Assembly (NCBI GenBank): GCA_034359265.1 | Contig: CP136896.1 | Location: forward strand, 69,513,501-69,577,500 | Direction of reading: 5' to 3' | Length of the DNA stretch: 64,000 nucleotides | From: Canna indica | Taxonomy: Eukaryota > Streptophyta > Magnoliopsida > Zingiberales > Cannaceae | Part shown: one piece after another, positions 55,888 through 64,000 of the stretch | How the letters are laid out: each line of letters opens with the position of its first letter | Position numbering within the stretch: the first letter of the stretch is position 1 | Position numbers and translations under genes: made by a program | The notes under the pieces: model-generated | Seen by the model: only the letters and a program-made list of their open reading frames with translations | What the model was told of the DNA's origin: nothing | Databases searched by the model: none

Positions 55888-57978
55888 CTAAAGAGGAAAC
55901 GAAACAGTACTCAATGAACAAAGTGAAAAATAATGGAGCGATATTTTACTGATCCTGTACATGGGTATTTATACACAATTGCTGAAAGAATAAAACAAAA
56001 TGAATAAGTGGCATTTGTTGGAGAACGTGATGCATTAGCATTGGTGGTTGCATGGTGGCGACGTGTCATTGTGCACAAGCAACTGCAAAGTTAGAGGGAG
56101 AGGTGGTGATGATAGTTGCTGAATTTCAAGTTCGAAAAGAATTTTTGATAAGCCAATATACTCCCCTCCTCCATCAGAATAGAGGCTAAAGTATTTTGGT
56201 TTGAAAATAATTTTCAGTAAGATTTTTAAATGAAAGAAAGATATCAATAACATCATTTTTGTTTTTCATAGGAAACAACCATGAATACTTTGTGTAATGA
56301 TCAACAAACAACACATAATAACAATGTCCATGTATTGAATGTATGGGAGATGGTCCCTAGACATTGGAATATAAAAGTTCTAAAGGTCTTGAGCTAGTTA
56401 AGGTTGATTGATGAAAAGTAAGCTTGTGACTTTTGTTACAAAGACGTGCATTACAGTTAAACGGTAAGGAATTAGAACTTGGAAGATTAAATTGGGAAAT
56501 AATATACTTGAGGATTTTTGTGCGAGGGTGACCTAGTCTTTGATGCCAAAGACTCAGGGAAGACTGATTTGAGTTGTTGAAAATAGCAAGGTTTGCAGTC
56601 GATAATGAACCTTCAATCCATTCATAGTTGTGAGTCTGATTCCGTCCTTGAGCTAGAACATTGCCTGTTTGTAAATCCTTCACAATGAAGTAATTTGAAA
56701 AGAACTCAGTAGAAACCTTACTCTGATTGCAAAATTACGAAACTGAAATTAACTTCTTATGAATAGCAGGTGCACAGATGATGTTGTTCAGTTTAAAGGT
56801 ATGAGGAGAATTTGAAGTAGAGATAGTAGAAGAGCCGATGTGTGAGATTTTAAGTCCCTTACCATCACCAATGACGACATTGTCATTACCATCATACTCT
56901 GATGCAAATTGTAGATTTTGAACATCATTTGTTATATGATGTGAAGCGCCCGAGTCCATAATCCAGTTATTCTGATTTGAATTCTGACGACTAGTGTAAT
57001 AAGCCTGAGCTTCTTCATGACTGTGCGATTTGGATCTGCATACTTTTGCAGTGTGGATGATCCTATCACACAGTTGGCATTGGAGTCTCGGCTTGTTGCT
57101 CGACTATGACTTCCAATTAGTCTGCCGCGAACCATTAAAGTTCGGTGGCGACCGTCGCCAATTTGGTTGCTGCTGCCAATTGGGTCGATTATTGAAGGAG
57201 CACTGATTATTGATAGAGCGTTGATTGCTCTTTTGTTGTTCTTGTCTTTGATTTACCTGTGCAGTGATTACATGCTTCTCTTGTTTGTGAAGCAGGAATG
57301 CCTCGTGACCACACAACTTGTCAAATAGTTCTTCAAGACTGATGGGATTGTCACGAGATTTGATTGCAGCGCTGATGTCGTTGTACTCGGAGTCCAATCC
57401 TCCGAGAATTTTAATAACAAGAGCTGTGTTGCTGATCGGCGCATCAGCGATTGCCAGCTCGTCTGCAATCAATCTAACTTCATTGAAATATTCAGAAACA
57501 CTTCTCATGCCTTTTATTATTCGTGGGAGTCAATCCATAAGTGCATATACTCTGGATTGGGATTTATTGGCGTATTGCAAAGCTAATTTTGTCCAAGCGG
57601 AATGAGCTGTTGTTGCTGTAGCAACTAGTGGAGCTATTGTCGAGTCGACGGACGCCATGATGGCGTGTTTGATGAGGTCGTCTTGTCTCATCCAGTTCTT
57701 TCTTTCAGGATCTCCAATCAGTGGAGTATTGTGGCTCTGATACCATAAAGAGGAAACGAAATAGAGTACTCAACGAACAAAGTGAAAAATAATGGAGAGA
57801 TATTTTACTGGTCCTGTACATGGGTATTTATACACGGTTGCTGAAAGAATAAAACAAAATGAATGAGTGGCATTTGCGGGAGAACGTGATGCAGTAGCAT
57901 TGGTGGTTGCATGGTGGCAACGTGTCATTGTGCACAAGCAAATGCAGAGTTAGAGGGAGAAGTGGTGATGTCTTCAAT
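55888..57978 (-). mobile_element. Copia remnant carrying only gag and protease
   Basis: LTR-like direct repeats of about 220 bp lie at 55888-56107 and 57745-57978 (AAAGAGGAAACGAAA, GAAAAATAATGGAG, CTGTACATGGGTATTTATAC, CATTGGTGGTTGCATGGTGG). A minus-strand PBS (TGGTATCAGAGCC complement at about 57732-57744) adjoins the right repeat. AGCTCC is found just outside both ends (55882-55887 and 57981-57986). Minus-strand coding runs from gag to protease to the pre-integrase domain. Integrase, reverse transcriptase and RNase H are absent, so the copy is non-autonomous. Confidence 0.82.
56357..57660 (-). pseudogene. Copia gag/protease/pre-integrase remnant
   Basis: Gag begins near 57658 (MASVDSTIAPLVATATTAHS). 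It has a TGA at about 57530, then continues to 57104 (SVSEYFNEVRLIADELA, LGGLDSEYNDISAAI). The zinc knuckle at 57100-57030 is degenerate and out of frame. The protease active site DSGASHHIT is at 56956-56930. The GAG-pre-integrase part is at 56683-56357 (LWHQRLGHPRTKIL) and stops before integrase. Several frame changes and stops; not functional. Confidence 0.88.
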
Positions 57979-60606
57979 AGCTCCATCTCTTTCGAGTCCG
58001 TGTTAGGTAATTAGGTTAGAGGTCGGCTCGTTTGAGTCAAATTGCGGTCAATTGGGGGTTCCCCCAAAGTCGAGCAATGTATGTATTCAATTAATCACGT
58101 GTTTAATTTAGAGTCTCCAACTCACAATTGGAATCCGAGGCAAAGATAGATTGTCATGATTGAGACTATCACTACCATAATAATGATCACCATTGATAGC
58201 TAAAATTGCCGCAACACCATCAGTGAGGATCATCAACGATAGTTCCATATGTTCCAATTGATATGGCAACATTGGCCGTCACATATAAGGTCGTAATTGA
58301 TGCCTTAGTCAATTGTCACCGATATCTAGACATATGTGATGGCTTGGAAACAATTTTGCTATGATTCGACTATCGCGAAGCCGATCACAAATGTCTTTAA
58401 TGATGATTATCATATTTATGAAAGCAGATAATAGAAAGAAAAAAAAAACACATTTGCAACAACATTTCAACGGCTTAGCCGTCATAACGTCACAACTAGA
58501 GGCATCAACAATGGTTATATGCTTATTTTCATAATCACTATGACCACGATATAAAATACGATAAGATTTTTGTGATGGTTGACGTTGTCGCGGAAAGTCA
58601 AACAACGAACCATTGGAAAGTTGTGCATAATATTTTTTTTCAACTTTTTTAAAAATTAAAAAAATCCATGTTTAATTAAAAAATATATATAATTAATAAT
58701 ATAAAACATATCAATGAACCTGAACACATTCATTGAGGCTAGAAACATATCAATCGCATATCAACACATGTAAATGAATCAATATACATAAAAAAAAAAC
58801 CAATTCACGTGTAAACTATGTATTTACATCATATACAATCAAATCAAATTCAAATACAATCAATAAACATTAAAATGTATTTATATAATAAATATTATAA
58901 AGCAATTATTTATTAATTGGTTCTTTGGTAGTAAATGTTAAACACAATATAATATTTATATCAGATTGGTTTTCTACTTTCCTTGCGGTATATGTTAAAA
59001 TTAATATTTTTGTATTAAGTTGCCTTATTTAACTATATACTTGATTTAAGGATTATGCGAATAACTAACTAAATCAAGTTTTTTTTTTGACAAAGATAAA
59101 AAATCACAATATGTTATCATACTAGAATTTAAATTTTAAAAAATATATAAGATATTATCACCAATTGTGTTATTCACAGTTCATAACTAACTAAATCAAG
59201 TTGAAATATATTACATTAGTAATTTAATCAGCATATATATTCTATTGTGGCTATGTCCTATTATTTAATATATTTTGTTGAATCATATAGTTAATATTTT
59301 TATCCTCAAAGGATACACCTTAAGTAGTTTGAGTTTTAATTCAATGAATATTAGTTAGTGACAGTTGCAACCATGTCTTGTCTTGTGAGTTGAGTTTTAG
59401 GTTTAATTCTCATGTTATGTTAATTACTTAAATGGTTTGATCTTTAAAATTGGGTTTAAATTATTCTAAATTGGCTTACCTTGCCTTGATTAAAACATAT
59501 ATTTATTGGTTTCATTCCTAAAATTTAAGTTATTGTGGTCGGTCGAATTAATTTAATTGTACATTTTATATTAATAAATTAATTATTGGTCATAAGTGAG
59601 TTATGATAAGTTGGGCGTGCATATGGATTGTTAAGTTAGTCGATGAATTTCATCAAGTGAAAAAAGATAGATTTTATTATTCTTTGTTTCCTCTATTTGC
59701 TTTACTTTTAAATTTCGTTGAATTTCTATTGCATTTTATTTTTAGACATGTTATATAGTTAGTCTTGTGATTTAATTAAGCGTATCAGAGGATGAACATA
59801 TCAATTATTGTTTTCTTCTTATAAATTATATTGGATGAGATGCCGAGTAATTCTTGTTATTAATTATATTGTATGAGATGTTAGCTTGTATGATTATAAT
59901 GATGCATGAATCTAATATGAGCATTTGGACATATTTTTACGTGTTAAGCACGAGTAATGACACCAATGATAACTATTTACACTCGAGTTCTAAGTGTGTG
60001 AAATACGAGGTGCAATGCATACATTCTACTCTTTAGGATAATTGTAGTTTTTGCGAGAGCAGACTTTAGGTATTACCGTCGAGGAGCGAGAGTGAGAAAT
60101 CTCAAATTGTCCATCTATAGTGTTGATTGGATAACTTAGTCCATCTTGACATGTAGATTTAATAGAATAGAGTTATGGTAATTGTACAACATATCATATT
60201 GATAGATTTAGTTGTTGAATTTTTATGGTATTTTTATGTAGTCAACAATGATTCATTGTACTAGTTGCATAATAGCTGGATATCCTCAATACTATCATGG
60301 TGTATTAATCTTATTTTGATATATTGACGAATCCTACTTAGTTTTTAGCTAATTTTTCTACATTTTTGCTTCAAATATGATGACTAATAAAGACCTCTTT
60401 GGATAGCTACTTTCCTTCCTATGGTGTATCTTCTTAAACATATTTCCTTATATTTTGCTTCCGTATTTACCATTAAACTTTCTTTTATTATGAACAATTT
60501 TGTTATGTCACATCATAAAGCACATTTGTTTAAATTTTGACCTTGAAACATAGTTAATTGCTTACTAGTTCTTAGTTAACGAAGCTTGCTTTGATATATT
60601 TTTATA
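57979..60606. other. AT-rich spacer with possible repeat remnant at 58170-58600
   Basis: At about 58168 the sequence reads CACTACCATAATAATG and is followed by motif-like ATCACC, ATCAACGATAG, CACCGATATC and GTGATGGTTGACG elements up to 58600. This could be one end of another, unrelated CACTA element; no matching TAGTG end is visible. The rest (58620-60606) is plain AT-rich DNA with short chance ORFs. Confidence 0.35.
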
Positions 60607-61408
60607 CTAGTATAAGACCCGCGCGATGCGCGGCGATCTTAATTCATATTAGATCAAATAAATTTGCTATTAATATATATCAATATTTGAATAATAATAT
60701 TGTGCATAAATCATAAATAACAAAGAAAATTTAACATATATTAAGCTTCTCGTCTCTAGGAAATATTTGTTAGCTTTGAACCAAGCTAAAAATTGAGACT
60801 CATTAATTGTTGATCGATTTGCCACTTCAGATATTGGATCATCATCATTGAAAATTACAGTCTGTTCATTTGGAAGATGAAATGACAATCGTTGCACAGA
60901 TGAATATCTGTAATGAATGTCAAAACTAAAAATTCTCCATATTGCTTCACAAGGAGAGATATACCGACAATCATAAAATATTTTGATCTCATCAATAGGA
61001 GCTTGTATTTCAGACTGTGAGACTGAGTCAACAAATATGGCAGTGACACGATCATGACCTTTTATTCACATATTTATAAAGATATTTAATTGATCTCGAT
61101 TTGTTGCACCATTCAACAATAAGTTTTCTTCATGACTGCTTCATAGTAATTGATCTCGATTGCATGCAAGGAGAATTTTCTATGCAGCACCACACGGGTC
61201 ATGCATAACTAAATTCATGACTGCTACATAGTAATGAGAATCAGTCAATTTGTTCAGAATTTTAACAGATATTATCTTGTCAATATTGTCATCGATTGGA
61301 TACTTGTTATTCTCATGTAGAAATAATATGATGTGAGCATGTGACAATCCACGTTTCTAGAATTCAATAGTGTAAACAACTGCAAAAATAACATTATAAA
61401 TTGATAAA

Positions 61409-61411
<3 letters not shown>

Positions 61412-61472
<61 letters not shown>
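61412..61472. repeat. (TA)n microsatellite in the Helitron intron
   Basis: About 60 bases of TA directly left of the plastid-derived segment. Confidence 0.95.
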
Positions 61473-61475
<3 letters not shown>

Positions 61476-61996
61476 AATTGGCACTTTCTTCATCACGATT
61501 ATTGGGAAGAGATATCTACAGTAATTAGCCTTGGGCAATTTTTTTGTGAAAATGTATGTCTATTCAAACACGAACCACACGTAAAAAAATCTGGTCAAAT
61601 TATAATTGTTCATGTTGACTCCTTAGTTATAAGATCAGTTAAGCCCTATTTAGCCACTCCAGGAGCAACTGTTCATGACCATTATGGAAAAATCTTTTAC
61701 GAAGGAGATACATTAGTTACATTTATATATGAAAAATCGAGATCTGGTGACATAACGCAAGGTCTTCCAAAAGTGGAACAAATCTTAGAAGTACGTTCGA
61801 TTGATTCAATATCGATGAACCTCGAAAGGAGAGTTGAAGGTTGGAACGAAGCTATACCAAAAATTCTTGGAATCCCCTGGGGATTCTTGATTCAAGCCGA
61901 GCTAACCATAGCTCAAAGTCGTATCTCTTTGGTTAATAAAATCCAAAAGGTTTATCGATCCCAGGGGGTACAGATCCACAATAGACATATAGATAG
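61473..61996 (+). pseudogene. rpoC2: Nuclear copy of a plastid rpoC2 fragment (NUPT)
   Basis: The plus-strand frame encodes about 175 residues of the plastid RNA polymerase beta'' subunit: [133 protein letters not shown]. It stops matching at HNRHID. There is no stop codon but several substitutions against the conserved family. It begins exactly at the edge of the TA tract and lies inside the Helitron intron on the strand opposite to the Helitron gene. It has no plastid promoter or full gene and is not expected to be expressed. Confidence 0.9.
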
Positions 61997-62632
61997 AATC
62001 TTTTGTGGCAATCGCAGGTATCACTTCAATATATATTGATAGAATCTTTTTCTCATTTTTAAAATAGAAAGACACAGCTTCTCCCATGTGATGTACAAAT
62101 TCTCATCGAAAATAGAAATAGTTGTTTATTTCTATAAATAAAAAATAAAGAATTTGTTCTCATATAATCAAATTATTAAATTTCTATTTAAACATGGAAC
62201 GAAAAAGACAATATATAGGATGAGTAGAAGGAGCCTTTCCCTTGGCTTGATCTATGGCCTGAAACTAAGAGATATAAAATATTAATTTTTAACTTCAAAA
62301 TATAATATTATTTATGAATTAGTACCTGCTTTGACTTTACCAAATATTTTATTTTCTCGAAGATCCTTAATCAAATGGTCCAGTTTTACTTTGAAGACCC
62401 TACACATAGCATCTGATCGATCTTCTAGTTTTAGACATCTTCGTTCAACAAATCTTTTGATTTCGAGCCACTTAGGATTGCATATAAAAGTGATAAAAAG
62501 ATGATAACCGGCCCATTTACAAATGGTCATGGCGTCTTGATTCTGAATCATGTAACGTGCTCCGCCAATAAAACTTGACTGCAATAATCAGATTAAAAAA
62601 AATATTACGAGAAAATGATACATCCACTACCT

Positions 62633-63725
62633 AGTAATTATTTCTCTCCGTTTCTAAAGTCCAAAAATATTTATCTGTTGGAAGGGTATTGAGATCCGAC
62701 AATATATGTTTTCTGCAAACACCCGAATTACACAAAAAAAATGTTTTAAATATATTATATTTTTCTATTGTTAGAACTTGTGTATAATAATAAATAAGTA
62801 ATCATATATATAACAATATATGCATTTTTTAAAAGTTTATCATAAAATAATATGATGATTACATATTACATATTAACCCAGATATCAAATTTATAAAAAT
62901 ACCTGCTAAGGAAAATGTATTGATTTCCCCCAATATATCTTGTGTTTCGTGATCTGAAATTAAGAAACAAATTGCTTTAGAATTTGTTACGGTTTTATAA
63001 ATCTACAATCCATGCATATTAATCAGTATTAATTGTCCAATTTCTAGAAGATATTTACCTAGTGGAATGATATTCAAATTTGACAATAGATTTTCATTTA
63101 AACTATCTGAATTTATGACAAAAGTACAATGTCAATAAATTAAATTTATTGTGAGATATTACTTATATAATTTAATTTATTATACCTGTTGGCATTGTAT
63201 TTAAATTAGGAATCGAATATGTGCAAGTACCCACTGAAAAATTTACGAAATTAACATACATTAGTTATCTTATATGGGTTCATTTTTCACTACATCCATT
63301 AACATATTATATACCAATGATAGATAAATCTTGTTTATGAGGAATATCATGCCCACCATTTTAATCGTCAACTCCAAAAACTTCTTTATGTTGGGTGTTA
63401 CCATTTCCTACATCATTCAATTCAGACAAAATCGTCTTCATTCTACTTCTAGCTACCTGCAAACAGATTAATTATTTTAGATATTGATCTTATTTATTCT
63501 ATATACATCAATGATAAATATATATATATATATATATATGTACAATGAATTTGTTCTACGAATTACCATTTCCATGATCCCCAAGAACTGTCTTTATCAA
63601 CTTGAAAGCTCTGTAATTTGGATACCGATTTTTTCTATCTGACAAATCATTTTTTCTAACTCTTGATATATGTCTGCCCTTGATCGATCCTCGTATACCT
63701 CTTAAATTGCTTGAAGTCGCAATAG
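62633..63725 (-). pseudogene. Row of short, similar exon-like segments upstream of the Helitron Rep exon
   Basis: On the minus strand, acceptor/donor-bounded segments occur at 63233-63186 (48 nt, SIPNLNTMPT), 63106-63059 (48 nt, NLLSNLNIIPL) and 62953-62903 (51 nt, DILGEINTFSLA). All three start in phase 2 and end in phase 1, so they could be skipped or repeated without a frame change. A fourth, at 62712-62633 (ILSDLNTLPT), has lost one base of phase and its donor. Larger ones precede: 63460-63315 (KTILSELNDVGNGN, with a stop) and about 63722-63568 (LIKTVLGDHGNGN). The shared core is L-(S/P)-x-(L/I)-N-(T/I)-x-P. I do not know this domain; it may be the N-terminal region of the Helitron protein or a captured gene. 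Confidence 0.5.
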
Positions 63726-64000
63726 CTGATGATATAAAAAAATAATGAATTAAATTTTATAAGCTTTTTGAATATATATATATATATATATATGAGTTGT
63801 AAGAAGTATATATTTTTTTGAAATACATCGTAAATTTGGTGATCACATAAATTTATTGGCTCAAAAAATAATTAGAAAATCTCACTACATGTATCATGAT
63901 TCTGAAATTTTCATATGCCTTTTAAAATTAAAATAATTGTATTTTTCTTTACAATTATTCATAATTTTATTTTTAAATAAATAAAAATTAGCTAAGCTAC

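Larger units (their letters stand above)
60670..62578 (-). pseudogene. Helitron Rep/helicase protein remnant
   Basis: The exon at 62578-62326 (SSFIGGARYM, DAMTICKWAGYHLFITFICN, LKLEDRSDAMCRVFKVKLDH) is the Helitron_like_N domain and starts after TTATTGCAG. A 946 bp intron (62325-61380) follows with phase kept. The next exon starts at 61379 (VYTIEF, stop in place of Gln, KRGLSHAHIILFLHEN), with the HxH-type Rep motif HAH. Further decayed parts run to 60670 (QRLSFHLPNEQTVIFNDDDP, NESQFLAWFKANK). Stops and deletions are present, and the helicase motifs were not found. Confidence 0.85.
60607..63730 (-). mobile_element. Decayed Helitron, 3' end at 60607
   Basis: On the minus strand the 3' terminus reads CTAG (60610-60607), followed by T in the flank. 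It is preceded 8 bases earlier by a perfect 6 bp stem hairpin CCGCGC-ATC-GCGCGG (60633-60619). Upstream (higher coordinates) lie Helitron Rep/helicase exons (60670-62578) and a set of short exon-like segments to about 63730. The 5' TC end is not identified and may lie off the window. Confidence 0.8.

Noticed and set aside
61401..62039. 212-codon ORF as a functional rpoC2 or as evidence that the window is plastid DNA
   Set aside because: Its N-terminus is translated TA microsatellite, only a fragment of rpoC2 is present, and it is surrounded by nuclear Helitron sequence.
1..64000. tRNA and rRNA genes
   Set aside because: I looked for tRNA-like B-box words and rRNA motifs; only the retroelement primer-binding words TGGTATCAGAGCC were found, which belong to LTR elements.

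Overview
The window is nuclear DNA of a flowering plant. The evidence is spliced plant gene families (a Raf-like ankyrin kinase, an oil-body-associated protein, VTE6, a plant LRR protein), plant-type CACTA, hAT, Mutator, Harbinger, Copia and Helitron elements, and a plastid rpoC2 fragment lying inside a Helitron intron. GC-rich first exons beside AT-rich introns and spacers would fit a monocot, but this is only an impression and no species can be named.

Four host genes look real. (1) A minus-strand ankyrin-repeat/Raf-like kinase covers 221-3434; five exons are present and the 3' end lies off the left edge. (2) A minus-strand oil-body-associated protein gene lies at 22895-23699, with two exons and ABA-type ACGT motifs upstream. 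(3) VTE6 (phytyl-phosphate kinase, tocopherol pathway) is on the plus strand at 33968-45324 with five clean exons. Its intron 3 holds a 5.1 kb Copia element and its intron 4 a 330 bp TRIM. (4) An intronless LRR protein of the RLP29/PII-2 type lies at 53077-54504.

Most of the rest is layered transposable elements. From 5900 to 9478 a solo LTR contains a hAT element, which contains a long fold-back element. From 9510 to 22425 an old CACTA element (A) on the minus strand contains two younger CACTA elements of the same superfamily. B (12344-17006) carries a broken TNP2 transposase. C (18734-21838) has lost TNP2 and instead carries a captured NTF2/RRM (G3BP-like) gene fragment with its introns. 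From about 25770 to 34740 there is a tandem segmental duplication of the VTE6 promoter and first exon. The left copy is a pseudogene, frameshifted at its start and split by a hAT MITE and by a fourth CACTA element (D, 27468-31202). D encodes an apparently intact five-exon TNPA-type protein but lacks TNP2. Target-site duplications could be read directly for most elements.

The right third holds a second solo LTR of the 5900-9478 family (45967-47213), fold-back Mutator-like elements (47327-48409, 52067-52747), a hAT MITE with a neighbouring tandem duplication (48748-49777), a LINE remnant, unrecognised exon-like segments (50703-51460), a gag-only Copia remnant (55888-57978) and a decayed Helitron running from its 3' hairpin at 60607 to beyond 63000. 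The Helitron contains the rpoC2 fragment and is preceded by a row of similar 48-51 bp mini-exons.

The most interesting signals are the gene-capturing CACTA C, the complementary partial transposase sets of B and D, the 176 bp inverted repeat ahead of TNP2, the Copia/TRIM chimera joined at a shared primer-binding site, and the mini-exon series.
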